Assembly (NCBI GenBank): GCA_003001975.1
Contig: PVUG01000004.1
Coordinates: 62,001-126,000 of the forward strand
Length of the DNA stretch: 64,000 bases
Direction of reading: 5' to 3'
From: Martelella mediterranea
GTDB lineage: Bacteria > Pseudomonadota > Alphaproteobacteria > Rhizobiales > Rhizobiaceae
A program made the translations under genes and the position numbers. Positions 7,443 to 15,591 of this stretch are shown here, piece after piece. The notes beneath the pieces are model-generated. The model saw only the letters and a program-made list of their open reading frames with translations. It did not search any database and had not been told where the DNA came from. How positions within the stretch are numbered: the first letter of the stretch is position 1; every line of letters begins with the position of its first letter.

Positions 7443-7466
7443 CCCGCAGAACGCGGGTTTTGTTTT
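7443..7466 (+). terminator. Intrinsic terminator after the repressor
   Basis: CCCGC (7443-7447), loop AGAAC, GCGGG (7453-7457), followed by TTTTGTTTT. It separates the repressor from the rightward small-gene/integrase operon. Confidence 0.8.
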
Positions 7467-7475
7467 GATCACACG

Positions 7476-7533
7476 ATAGGTTAATTCCTATTTTGCCTAT
7501 TGACGACGATGTATTTTTTTACCTATCAATAGG
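7476..7533 (+). promoter_or_regulatory. Right operator cluster and promoter of the integrase operon
   Basis: Half-sites ATAGG (7476-7480), TTCCTAT (7485-7491) and CCTAT (7496-7500) precede the 12-bp inverted repeat CCTATCAATAGG (7522-7533). A promoter TTGACG (7500-7505), 18-bp spacer, TATCAA (7524-7529) overlaps these sites, so the S24 repressor would be expected to block transcription of the integrase operon. Confidence 0.65.
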
Positions 7534-7572
7534 CCAATCACAACCAGCGCCTATCTAACGGAGGAATAAACT

Positions 7573-7827
7573 ATGCAACTAAACGCTTTCGGCGAACTGA
7601 TCACCACATTTGCAACCATCTGCCTGCCTACCAGGCAACCGATGAACAGGGAATCGGAGGTAGATCGATCGAGAAGCCACTCCAGACACTTTGAAAACAG
7701 GGATTTCCGCTCAACTAGCATGCGGACAGCATCGTGGCTCGGCTTCGTCGTCGGCCTCTGCTGCGGCATGAGCATCACAGCCGTTCTGGCGATTTCTATC
7801 CTTTGCAACGTACTACTGCCGGCATAG
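7573..7827 (+). CDS. Small single-span membrane protein, unknown
   Basis: 84 residues with a GGAGGAAT Shine-Dalgarno. The first 50 residues are polar. One hydrophobic helix runs from about 56 to the end (WLGFVVGLCCGMSITAVLAI and following), with a polar N-terminus, so it is likely an inner-membrane protein anchored by its C-terminus. It is the first gene behind the repressor-controlled promoter. Phage genes in this position often affect superinfection or lysogenic fitness; no specific function can be read. Confidence 0.6.
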   Translation: MQLNAFGELITTFATICLPTRQPMNRESEVDRSRSHSRHFENRDFRSTSMRTASWLGFVVGLCCGMSITAVLAISILCNVLLPA

Positions 7828-7842
7828 CGAATGGAGGCTGCA

Positions 7843-8223
7843 ATGAGCGTTTATCTGATCAGGGCATCAGAAACCAAAAAACTACACGGCATTGTCTGGG
7901 GCGGACTCGACCAAATCTGGGATGTCGTGGACGAGATCGAAGAACCCGAGTTCTTCGAATACGCGAAGCTAAAGCCCGGCGGCCTGATCTCACCAACTGG
8001 AATTGATCCTGCAAAAACGTCCGAGGCCCGCTTTAGCGAGATACCGCCCCTTCCAAATGGCGGCTTTCTGCCCGCTGATCTCGACCCTTCAGAACGGACT
8101 TTTGATGCACTATTCGATCGAGACGACCTTCGCTGGCGCCGCTTCGACGACACTCTCGGCAAGCACGGAATGGTGTCTCGGATTCTTTCGGCTATCGACG
8201 CTCAGAATGGCGACGAAGCATGA
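7843..8223 (+). CDS. Hypothetical element protein
   Basis: 126 residues. The ATG at 7843 is chosen over one at 7831 because GGAGG lies 5 nt upstream of it. It begins MSVYLIRASETKKLHGIVWG and contains a GLDQIWDVVDEIEEPEFFEY segment; it is acidic and soluble. No family recognised. It is followed by a 4-bp overlap with the next gene and belongs to the integrase operon. Confidence 0.65.
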   Translation: MSVYLIRASETKKLHGIVWGGLDQIWDVVDEIEEPEFFEYAKLKPGGLISPTGIDPAKTSEARFSEIPPLPNGGFLPADLDPSERTFDALFDRDDLRWRRFDDTLGKHGMVSRILSAIDAQNGDEA

Positions 8224-8813
8224 ACTCCCATATCCAACCTCTTTCGCACAGCGCCCACCCAAGGCTGCCCATGAGCAAGCAAGCGTCCGCACGGGAGCGC
8301 TTGGAAAGCTATCGTGCGTTAATTACCAGCGCCGCGCCGCTCGCTGACGTAATGGTCGACAATGAAGCCATGCATCTGGAGATATCCGGCCCGGAAGAGC
8401 CGGAAATCATCTGCTCGATTCCCCCCTCCTGCCCGGCAGACAACCGCGAACTGATCCGCCGGCATATCGACATCCCGTCTGACCTGATCGGCATGCTGGA
8501 TGCAGCTGCCCGTCGTGATGCGCAACACCGCCGCGAGATTGAGCGGCTGCGGCAAGAACTGGAAACAAAAGGCGGTAAGCCCGCAAAGGACTATGCCGCC
8601 GAGTTCGCCATGAAATGCGCCGACCCTGCCTTTAGACAGTTTTTGATTGAAAGACACGATCTGCCGCACGCTGCCACAGAACAGACGGCTGCCACGCGCT
8701 TGAGATCCGTCCTCGCGATAGACAGCCGTGCGGCGCTCAACTCAGATCCCGACGCCACGTCGCGATGGCGAGGGATTGTTCAGGAATTCGAAATGTGGAG
8801 TAGGGGCAAATGA
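8220..8813 (+). CDS. Hypothetical element protein with coiled-coil segment
   Basis: 197 residues, translationally coupled on both sides by 4-bp ATGA overlaps. A helical segment at about 98-118 (RRDAQHRREIERLRQELETK) is likely a short coiled coil. The rest is unrecognised. The conserved coupling argues that it is a real gene; the start could also be the Met at about residue 18 (MSKQASARERLE). Confidence 0.65.
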   Translation: MNSHIQPLSHSAHPRLPMSKQASARERLESYRALITSAAPLADVMVDNEAMHLEISGPEEPEIICSIPPSCPADNRELIRRHIDIPSDLIGMLDAAARRDAQHRREIERLRQELETKGGKPAKDYAAEFAMKCADPAFRQFLIERHDLPHAATEQTAATRLRSVLAIDSRAALNSDPDATSRWRGIVQEFEMWSRGK

Positions 8814-9163
8814 CAGATACGATCCAGCTTGAAGACATGATCGATCAGGACACGCTCTTAAACACATATCCTTGGCTGTCGACCCACATCGTCAGCCGCT
8901 GGCGCACGAAAGGCCACATCCGGTTTTTCTGTGGCAAGGAAGGAAAGCTGGTTTATCCTCTTGGCGACATCGAAACAGCTCTGGGCAGGGAAATGGCATG
9001 GCAGCATCAAGAAAGCCAAGATTGTTCGAATACCGCAGACAGTGGATCGGTGAAGAGCCCGGCCGCGTCGGCTTCTATCGATACTGGTATGATCAGCGAA
9101 CCCGCAAGGTTAAGCGAAGAGCGCTCGAGGCGCAGGATATTGAGGAAGCAAAAGAGGAGCTGA
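8810..9163 (+). CDS. Excisionase-like small DNA-binding protein, overlaps the integrase gene
   Basis: 117 residues. The first 60 (LLNTYPWLSTHIVSRWRTKG, then FFCGKEGKLVYPLGDIETAL) have the helix-turn-helix plus wing layout of excisionase/AlpA-like proteins. Position just before and overlapping the integrase gene is also typical of xis. The last 50 residues are read out of frame with the integrase coding region and are low-complexity. Either the genes truly overlap by 166 bp, or the tail is a by-product of a compact junction. Role in excision is inferred. Confidence 0.55.
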   Translation: MTDTIQLEDMIDQDTLLNTYPWLSTHIVSRWRTKGHIRFFCGKEGKLVYPLGDIETALGREMAWQHQESQDCSNTADSGSVKSPAASASIDTGMISEPARLSEERSRRRILRKQKRS

Positions 9164-10254
9164 TCGATATCCTCGGCAGCGCCGGCGCTTCGCGCGGCGC
9201 ACCGGAAGCCGTCAGCCTCGCTGATGTTATGGCCCACTATTTGGAGCATAAGGCCGAACCCAAAGGACCACGCGCTGCAAGCGCCGCAAGAAGGGCGGCA
9301 GAACTCGCTCTGGAAGCTGCCGAAACATTCAGCTCACACCCGACCGTGGCCCATCTCACTCGTCTCAATCAGCAGCGCATGTGGGCATACATGAGCAGCG
9401 AACACGGTTTGAGCCCGAAATCGATCACCACCTACATGATTTCGGTGCGTGCCGCCGTCAACTTTGCCGCCATTCCTCAGATCGTCGCGGTCGGAGACGA
9501 GAAACAGGAGGTTCAACTTCTGACCTCAACCACCCCGGTTTTCTGCAATCAGTCGGAGATCGCAGATCACGTTGGCGGAGAGATGTCACGGCCGCGAGAC
9601 TACATTCCAACTTTCGAAGACCTTGGCCGCTGGATTGACCGCATCCAGCACGAGGATGATTTTCGCTATGTGATCATCGCGCTCAACACGGCAGCAAGAA
9701 ACGAGGCGATTTTCGACCTCCGCGTCGATGGCCAGGTTGATTTCAATAGCGGAACGATCGATCTCAACCCGCCCGGCCGTCGCCAGACGAAAAAGCGGCG
9801 CCCGGTAATTCGGCTGACCACTGGCCTTGCGGCCTGGCTGGACCATTGGGGAGATGACCGACCAATCCGGCAATATCAGGATACGGTCGAAAAGCGGCTG
9901 AACGCCATGGGAAAGGATTTGCAGCCGAGAGATCAGGAAGGCCGCTTGCTTGCCCCGCTCAGCATGCCTGACATGACCTGCTACACGCTCCGGCACTTCA
10001 TTGCGACCAACATGCGCCGCGCAGGCATCGAAGTTTCACGCGAGCAGCGTTCGAAATGGCTGGGCCACGTTGTTGCTGAAGGCTCCCGGACGACCGACTG
10101 GTACGAAAAATTCGACCCCGACTACCTCGAAGACCCAATGCGCGCCACGGAAATGATCATCCAGAAACTACAGAATCACACCCACAAAAGCCTGCTTGCT
10201 CCCACGATGCACTCACAAGGAACACTTCGCGTAGTTTCAGGTCACGAAAAATAA
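8998..10254 (+). CDS. Tyrosine recombinase / phage integrase
   Basis: 418 residues from the ATG at 8998, after the AGGG-type signal; the open frame extends upstream, but that part overlaps the excisionase-like gene. A SAM-like core-binding domain lies at about 75-190. The catalytic domain shows the first Arg in NTAARNEAIFDL, the YTLRHFIATNMRR box with Arg and His, LGH before the end, and a candidate nucleophile Tyr in TTDWYEKF. The gene ends 21 bp from the 3' end of tRNA-Pro, the normal arrangement for tRNA-targeting integrases. Confidence 0.93.
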   Translation: MAASRKPRLFEYRRQWIGEEPGRVGFYRYWYDQRTRKVKRRALEAQDIEEAKEELIDILGSAGASRGAPEAVSLADVMAHYLEHKAEPKGPRAASAARRAAELALEAAETFSSHPTVAHLTRLNQQRMWAYMSSEHGLSPKSITTYMISVRAAVNFAAIPQIVAVGDEKQEVQLLTSTTPVFCNQSEIADHVGGEMSRPRDYIPTFEDLGRWIDRIQHEDDFRYVIIALNTAARNEAIFDLRVDGQVDFNSGTIDLNPPGRRQTKKRRPVIRLTTGLAAWLDHWGDDRPIRQYQDTVEKRLNAMGKDLQPRDQEGRLLAPLSMPDMTCYTLRHFIATNMRRAGIEVSREQRSKWLGHVVAEGSRTTDWYEKFDPDYLEDPMRATEMIIQKLQNHTHKSLLAPTMHSQGTLRVVSGHEK

Positions 10255-10275
10255 TAGCAATTTCAAATTGATAAG

Positions 10276-10352
<77 letters not shown>

Positions 10353-10423
10353 ACACTGGGTGCCCGGATACACTGAAGGGCTGCGCGCCGCAACAGGAAA
10401 ATGGCTTTTGCAAATACGGACGA

Positions 10424-10903
10424 TTACTTGTCTATGGTCGGCCCGCTGACCGTGTCGCCGGGTTTCAGCCCGTAAGCTTCGGCCTCTCCGCCGCCGATTT
10501 CCAGCACATAGCGCACCGGTTCGGATGAACTGATGATCGCCTTGGACTCAGGCTCGGCCTGTTCGTGAAACCCCGAAACCGTTCCGTCGGCGCGGATAAA
10601 GACCATGTCGAGCGGGATCAGTGTGTTCGCCATCCACATGGAAGCGGGCCGCGACTGCCCGAAATCGAAAATCATGCCGTGGCCGCGGTCAAGCGCGGTG
10701 CGGTACATCAGCCCGCGCTGGCGCTGCGGCGAACTAGTGGCAACCTCGACCATCAGCGGATAATCGCCGCTTTCGGTATGCAGCGTCAGTTCGGATGTCG
10801 GAAAGACAATGTCGTTATCCTGAGCGTTGACCAGGCACGCTGACACGAACACGGCAAGCAGAAAAACGGCGGCAAACAAGCCCCTGTGCACACGGATCGT
10901 CAT
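10424..10903 (-). CDS. DUF192-family exported protein
   Basis: 159 residues. The first 23 form a signal sequence whose end, VSAC, also fits a lipobox (Cys23), so it is either a lipoprotein or a secreted periplasmic protein. The rest is a DUF192 domain: RQRGLMYRTALDRGHGMIFDF, MWMANTLIPLDMVFI, and VRYVLEIGGGEAEAYGLKPGD. The biochemical function of the family is not established. It stands alone next to tRNA-Pro. Confidence 0.88.
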   Translation of the reverse strand: MTIRVHRGLFAAVFLLAVFVSACLVNAQDNDIVFPTSELTLHTESGDYPLMVEVATSSPQRQRGLMYRTALDRGHGMIFDFGQSRPASMWMANTLIPLDMVFIRADGTVSGFHEQAEPESKAIISSSEPVRYVLEIGGGEAEAYGLKPGDTVSGPTIDK

Positions 10904-11066
10904 GATCTCTCCATTTCCGGCAACAGCGCCGGCCTATCATTGCCATTCAACCAACAGCCGGAAGGCCACCATGCCTGCCTCTGAGTTGAGAAAAGGATAG
11001 CGCTTCAGGCCGAAAACAGGAAAGCATTTTCAGAAAACGAGGTGCCGTCACCCGAAACCGGAGACC

Positions 11067-11645
11067 TCAGTGCGTGCGGCCGTGCGGCGACGGCATATCG
11101 GGATGAACTTCGGCCGCCATCAGCCCTTTGGGGCCCTCGCCAAAGCGTACGAGCACGCTCTGTCCCGGCACCAGTTCGGTAATGCCATAGCGCCTGAGCG
11201 TTTCCATGTGCACGAAAATGTCCTCGGTCCCCTCGCCGCGCGTCAGAAAGCCGAAGCCCTTCTCGCGGTTGAACCATTTGACCAGAACACGTTCGAGGCC
11301 GCTGGACGGTTCGACCTGAACATGGGTCTTGACCGGCGGCAATTGTGAAGGGTGAACGGCCGTCGACTGATCCATCGAAAGAATACGAAACACCTGCAGG
11401 CCGCGCTCGCGCTTTTGAACCAGCGCAACCACGCGCGTGCCTTCCAGGATCGTCTGGTAGCCGTCGCGCCTCAGGCAGGTGATGTGCAAAAGCATGTCTT
11501 CCATGCCATTGTCCGGCACAACGAAACCGAAGCCCTTGCCGACATCGAACCATTTCACGAAACCGGTGACCTCGAGCAGATCCCCCGTTTCCGTGCCCGC
11601 ATCCTCTCCGACCGAGTATCGTTCTGTCTGTGACCTCTCGGCCAT
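11067..11645 (-). CDS. Cold-shock protein with two cold-shock domains
   Basis: 192 residues. The first domain (about 26-88) has VKWFDVGKGFGFV and EDMLLHI; the second (about 119-180) has VKWFNREKGFGFL and EDIFVHM. These are the RNP1 and RNP2 RNA/ssDNA-binding motifs. The second domain is closer to the consensus. Double-domain cold-shock proteins are common in Rhizobiales and probably act as RNA chaperones. The linker (about 89-118) is Pro/Gln rich. The gene is monocistronic and divergent from the glyoxalase gene. Confidence 0.92.
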   Translation of the reverse strand: MAERSQTERYSVGEDAGTETGDLLEVTGFVKWFDVGKGFGFVVPDNGMEDMLLHITCLRRDGYQTILEGTRVVALVQKRERGLQVFRILSMDQSTAVHPSQLPPVKTHVQVEPSSGLERVLVKWFNREKGFGFLTRGEGTEDIFVHMETLRRYGITELVPGQSVLVRFGEGPKGLMAAEVHPDMPSPHGRTH

Positions 11646-11805
11646 ACCGTCCCGCTCCTTGAAAAAACCCGGCTGCGAATTAACTGATTCTTGTCATTAG
11701 AATAACATTCATTCCTCGGGGTGCCACAAGTCCAAACGAAAAAGCAGTGGATGCGCATCCCGGCGGCACACGCCACTTTTGAAAAATCCGACAGGGAAGA
11801 GAACA

Positions 11806-12246
11806 ATGCATTACCTGCACACCATGGTCCGCATTACCGACATCGACGCATCGCTGCACTTCTACTGCACGCTTATGGGCCTTGAGGAAGTGCGCCGTGT
11901 TGAAAATGAAAAGGGCCGGTTCACGCTGATCTTTCTCGCCGCCCCCGGCGATCTGAAAGACGGCGATGGCGAGCATGTGCCGAAACTTGAGCTGACCTAT
12001 AACTGGGACCCGGAAGAATATTCCGGCGGTCGCAATTTCGGCCACCTGGCCTATCGTGTGGAAAATGTCTACGACTTTTGCCAGAAGCTCTCCGACGCCG
12101 GCGTAACCATCAACCGGCCGCCGCGCGACGGCAATATGGCCTTTGTCCGCTCGCCCGACGGCATCTCCTTCGAGATTCTCCAGGAAGGCGATCCGCTGGA
12201 GCCGAAAGAGCCCTGGGCCTCGATGCCGAATACCGGCAGCTGGTAG
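11806..12246 (+). CDS. gloA: Lactoylglutathione lyase (glyoxalase I)
   Basis: 146 residues from the ATG at 11806, which follows GGAAGAG; the frame is open slightly further upstream. The whole protein is one VOC/glyoxalase unit: MHYLHTMVRITDIDASLHFY at the start, KLELTYNWDPEEYSGG, GHLAYRVENVY, and FVRSPDGISFEILQ with the metal-ligand Glu. It converts the hemithioacetal of methylglyoxal and glutathione to S-lactoylglutathione in the cytoplasm. Confidence 0.92.
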   Translation: MHYLHTMVRITDIDASLHFYCTLMGLEEVRRVENEKGRFTLIFLAAPGDLKDGDGEHVPKLELTYNWDPEEYSGGRNFGHLAYRVENVYDFCQKLSDAGVTINRPPRDGNMAFVRSPDGISFEILQEGDPLEPKEPWASMPNTGSW

Positions 12247-12256
12247 CCGCAACGGG

Positions 12257-12284
12257 AGCTGCGCTAAAAGGCGCGGCTTCTTTC
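12257..12284 (+). terminator. Terminator after gloA
   Basis: AGCTGCGC (12257 onward, one G-U pair) pairs with GCGCGGCT ending at 12278, loop TAAAAG, followed by TCTTT. Confidence 0.6.
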
Positions 12285-12412
12285 CATTAAAATCAGTCGG
12301 TTACACGCGATCCTGCGACTTCATTTTCAACATGTCGTTTTTTTGAAGGAATCGCTGTTTTACGCTTGCAGCAATTCTATTGCCTGATTATAAGGGCGCC
12401 CAGCGAACGCAT

Positions 12413-12487
12413 GCGCCCTTCGTCTATCGGTTAGGACGCCAGATTTTCATTCTGGAAAGAGGGGTTCGATTCCCCTAGGGCGTGCCA
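12413..12487 (+). tRNA. tRNA-Glu(UUC), copy 1
   Basis: 75 nt with encoded CCA. The acceptor stem GCGCCCT pairs with AGGGCGT (first pair G-U), the anticodon stem CCAGA/TCTGG closes a TTTTCAT loop giving UUC, and GGTTCGATTC forms the T arm. First of three tandem copies. Confidence 0.96.
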
Positions 12488-12598
12488 TTCGCACAAGGTG
12501 TGAAAGCCTTGCTGCAAATGGGGTCGAAGCCTGGCTTCGAAACCTGTGTTTTGCTGTTGAGGACCTCGCCAAAAGCGGTGTCTTCGAATTTGAAATGC

Positions 12599-12673
12599 GC
12601 GCCCTTCGTCTATCGGTTAGGACGCCAGATTTTCATTCTGGAAAGAGGGGTTCGATTCCCCTAGGGCGTGCCA
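12599..12673 (+). tRNA. tRNA-Glu(UUC), copy 2
   Basis: Identical to copy 1 over its 75 nt, including CCA. It is separated from copy 1 by 111 nt with no other gene. Confidence 0.96.
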
Positions 12674-12761
12674 TTCAAATTCTGCCTGACGGCAACCACC
12701 CCTGTAAAAACAGAGATGGCGACCGCCAAAATTCTGTGGCATCGTGCCCTCACCGGCGCAT

Positions 12762-12836
12762 GCGCCCTTCGTCTATCGGTTAGGACGCCAGATTCTCATT
12801 CTGGAAAGAGGGGTTCGATTCCCCTAGGGCGTACCA
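12762..12836 (+). tRNA. tRNA-Glu(CUC), copy 3
   Basis: Same body as the two upstream copies, but the anticodon loop is TTCTCAT, giving CUC, and the base before CCA is A instead of G. It decodes GAG specifically and looks like a duplicate of the UUC gene that changed by one anticodon base. Confidence 0.95.
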
Positions 12837-13028
12837 GTTATCCACAGGCGCGCCCGGGCCCGGCAGCGATTTCACAAAGCTCCACATCATGTCCGCCGCC
12901 TGCCTGCGCGATTCGCACGCATTCCGGAGGCCGGCCCTTTATCGGCAAAGCATAATACGCTACCGGCTTTTCAAAGGATTGCCATGATACCGGCGCCGGA
13001 AAAGTCCGCGTCGGCATGAGGAGCGGGC

Positions 13029-13562
13029 ATGCATCTGATCCACGAATCGATCGCGATGATTGAACCCTATCTGCGCCATTACGGGCTGCCGGCGCTTTTT
13101 GTCATCGTCTATCTGGAATCACTCGGCGCACCATTGCCGGGCGAAAGCGGTGTCATCTGCGCTGCATTGCTGGCTTCGGCCGGTCAGTTGCCGATCGAGG
13201 GCGTGTTCCTCGCCGTTGCCGCCGGCGCCATTCTCGGCGACAATACCGGCTACCTGATCGGGCGTTATGGTGGCCGCGGCATCATCGAGCGCTACGGCCG
13301 TTACATCGGGCTCAATCAGCAGCGGCGGGAATGGATCGAAGGGCTTTATGCGCGAAAGGGCGCCGCCGTTGTTGTCGGCGCGCGTTTCGTCGTCATCCTC
13401 AGACAGTTAAACGGTATCGTTGCCGGCATGATGGCCATGCGCTGGAAGCCGTTTGTGGTGGCAAACATTGCCGGCGCCATTCTGTGGACGGCCGTGTGGA
13501 CATCCGTCCCCTTCATCTTCGGCGATTTCTTCGCCGCCCACTTCCATGACATCCTGAAATAG
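13029..13562 (+). CDS. DedA/VTT-family membrane protein
   Basis: 177 residues, with hydrophobic segments throughout. It shows the DedA marks ESLGAPLPGES near residue 30-40, a glycine-rich GDNTGYLIGRYGG, and ARFVVILRQLNGIVAGMMAM with the conserved Arg and Gly. DedA proteins are inner-membrane proteins now linked to lipid-carrier (undecaprenyl phosphate) or phospholipid translocation and to membrane homeostasis. The substrate of this one is not readable. Convergent with the dGTPase gene. Confidence 0.9.
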   Translation: MHLIHESIAMIEPYLRHYGLPALFVIVYLESLGAPLPGESGVICAALLASAGQLPIEGVFLAVAAGAILGDNTGYLIGRYGGRGIIERYGRYIGLNQQRREWIEGLYARKGAAVVVGARFVVILRQLNGIVAGMMAMRWKPFVVANIAGAILWTAVWTSVPFIFGDFFAAHFHDILK

Positions 13563-13585
13563 GACTTCATTCTCAGGATCAATGA

Positions 13586-14917
13586 TCAGCCGGAAATGAT
13601 CCGGTCGATCTTCACGGCATAGCGGTCGGTCATGCCCGAAACATAGTCGGCGAGCGTATGAAGCGCGGAATAGGGATCGCGCGCCTGACGCAGATCGATG
13701 CCGAGCGCGCGTTGCAGCTGGCGCGGATAGCCGCTGATCCGTTCCGCCTCGAAATCCACTGCCGCCAGCGCCTCGAGCACCGGCAACACGCCATCGAGGA
13801 TACGATGGACGAGATTGCGGCCCATCACCTCCAGCTCGGTCTTGCGTGGCGAGGTGAAGATGCGTTCGCTGGCAAGCCTGCCGATTTCGGCGAAATTTTC
13901 TCTCTGGGCCGATGCCTCGACAAGCCCGGCGCTAAATCTGCCGGTCATGATCGCGTCGTAGTTGGCGCTGAATGCGGCACTGCAATCCTCGAACGCCTTG
14001 CTGATGGCCACGGCGCGCAGGAAGGCCATTTTTTCGGCCGGCGTGTCTCCGCGGTCTTCCTGCGGAACAACGCCGGAGACGGCGGCAAGAAGCCCGGCCG
14101 CTTCCCGATAGGACAGATCCCCGGACGTAAAGGCATCCTCCAGGTCGAGAATATTGTAGCAGATGTCATCCGCCGCCTCGACCAGATAGACCAGCGGATG
14201 GCGTCGCCACCATGTCGCGGTGTCATCTCCCGCAACCAGTCCGGTCTTCGCCGCAACGGTTTCAAGCGCCTCCCGCTCGGTTTCGAAAACGCCGAACTTC
14301 TTCAGCCCGCTGTCGCGTCCGGCGAGTGTTTTTCGCACCCGCGCCGTCACCGGATATTTGAGGAACGCGGCAAGCGTGGCATGGGTCAGCCGCATGCCGC
14401 CGCGCCGGTTCATCTCAAGGCCGGAAAGAATGCGAAAACCCTGGGCATTGCCCTCAAAGGCCTCGAATTCTTCCGAAAAACAGGCCTGCCGGTCGGCAAA
14501 AAGCCCCTCGCCCCGGTCGAATTTTTCAGCAAACCACGCACCGATCGCATCTTCACCGGAATGGCCAAAGGGCGGATTGCCGATATCATGCGCAAGACAG
14601 GCGGCATGAACGAGACCGGCAACGATGGCCTGACCGCCCTTTCCCACCAGGCCCTGCTCTTCCAGCCACCAGCCGACTTCCAGCCCGAGCGAACGGCCGA
14701 CGCTTGCCGTCTCCACACTGTGGATCAGGCGATGGTGGATATGGTCGTTGTCATAGAGAGGATGAACCTGCGTCTTGTTGGCGAGCCGCCGGAACGGAGC
14801 GGAAAAACTGATCCGGTCGGCATCCTGATCATAGGCCGGACGCCGCGCCGACTGCTGATGCGATGACTGGAACAGCCGTTCCAGATCCAGCAGTTTTTCC
14901 CATTCCAACGCGGCCAT
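13586..14917 (-). CDS. dgt: Deoxyguanosinetriphosphate triphosphohydrolase-like protein
   Basis: 443 residues, an HD-domain hydrolase. The metal-binding core is seen in HRLIHSVETASVGRSLG and HAACLAHDIGNPPFGHSGE, with the later VEAADDICYNILDLEDA helix. The family splits dNTPs, classically dGTP, to deoxynucleoside and triphosphate and controls dNTP pools. Length and layout fit the long Dgt type (PRK05318-like) used in proteobacteria. It is upstream of nothing on its strand except the J-domain gene 41 bp before it. Confidence 0.88.
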   Translation of the reverse strand: MAALEWEKLLDLERLFQSSHQQSARRPAYDQDADRISFSAPFRRLANKTQVHPLYDNDHIHHRLIHSVETASVGRSLGLEVGWWLEEQGLVGKGGQAIVAGLVHAACLAHDIGNPPFGHSGEDAIGAWFAEKFDRGEGLFADRQACFSEEFEAFEGNAQGFRILSGLEMNRRGGMRLTHATLAAFLKYPVTARVRKTLAGRDSGLKKFGVFETEREALETVAAKTGLVAGDDTATWWRRHPLVYLVEAADDICYNILDLEDAFTSGDLSYREAAGLLAAVSGVVPQEDRGDTPAEKMAFLRAVAISKAFEDCSAAFSANYDAIMTGRFSAGLVEASAQRENFAEIGRLASERIFTSPRKTELEVMGRNLVHRILDGVLPVLEALAAVDFEAERISGYPRQLQRALGIDLRQARDPYSALHTLADYVSGMTDRYAVKIDRIISG

Positions 14918-14958
14918 GAGATATCCCTTCTTTCTGCATCGGGCCGCAGCCGGTGGTG

Positions 14959-15591
14959 CTATTCCGCAGCCTTGTCGTCGGCGCGCGCGGCATCTTCATC
15001 GCTGTCGGCGTCGGTCTCGTCGCGCTCCAGCTCGTAGGCATAACCTTCGAGCATGGTATAGGCCTGCTCGATCGCCTCGATCTGCGCTTCGGCATTGCGA
15101 ATTGCCTCGGCAATCGATTCACTTCGCGCACGCAGCATTGAGCCGAGCACATCGGTGCCCGAACTGTCGCGTTTGCGGCGCCCCAGCCGCGCCATGTGCT
15201 TGCGCACGCGGGCACGGTGACGCTCCAGCTCCAGAATATGAAAGCGGCTTTTCAGAATATCGTCGGAAAGTTTGCGGCGCATCGCCGCCACGGGGTCGAA
15301 ACTGCCCGGCTCGCGGTCGTCCAGTATCATCTCGTTGACGAGCGGCTCCAGCAGCAGCAGCCCCTTCAGATCCTTCGCGTCTGCAAGCTCGGGATCGTAA
15401 CCGGTATCGTCAAACACCTTGCGCCGGACAGGATCCTTCAACAGGTCATAGGACGCCTGCAGGCGGGCAAAGCGCTCCTCGTCGCCGCCGCTGTCGGGAT
15501 GGGCTTCCTTGGCAAGCCGCCGATAGGCCGCCCGGACGGCCTTCTCGTCGCAATCATGGTCTACGCCAAGCACTTCGTAGGGGTCGATCAA
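14959..15591 (-). CDS. J-domain protein
   Basis: 210 residues. The N-terminal J domain (1-65) has YEVLGVDHDCDEKAVRAAYR and the HPD motif at about 31-33 that stimulates DnaK ATPase. There is no Gly/Phe or zinc-finger region, so it is a specialised class III J protein, not DnaJ itself. The C-terminal 130 residues are helical and end in an acidic tail. It would recruit DnaK to an unknown client. Confidence 0.87.
   Translation of the reverse strand: MIDPYEVLGVDHDCDEKAVRAAYRRLAKEAHPDSGGDEERFARLQASYDLLKDPVRRKVFDDTGYDPELADAKDLKGLLLLEPLVNEMILDDREPGSFDPVAAMRRKLSDDILKSRFHILELERHRARVRKHMARLGRRKRDSSGTDVLGSMLRARSESIAEAIRNAEAQIEAIEQAYTMLEGYAYELERDETDADSDEDAARADDKAAE

Larger units (their letters stand above)
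1157..10275. mobile_element. Integrated phage-like element without structural genes
   Basis: Integrase beside a tRNA, an S24 repressor with operators on both sides, a CII-like gene, a replication-type gene with internal iterons and a NusG-like gene form a coherent phage regulatory and replication module of about 9 kb. Capsid, portal, terminase and tail genes are absent. The right limit is the tRNA-Pro 3' end. The left limit is uncertain because no repeat of the tRNA end was found; the true end may lie outside the window. Confidence 0.75.
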
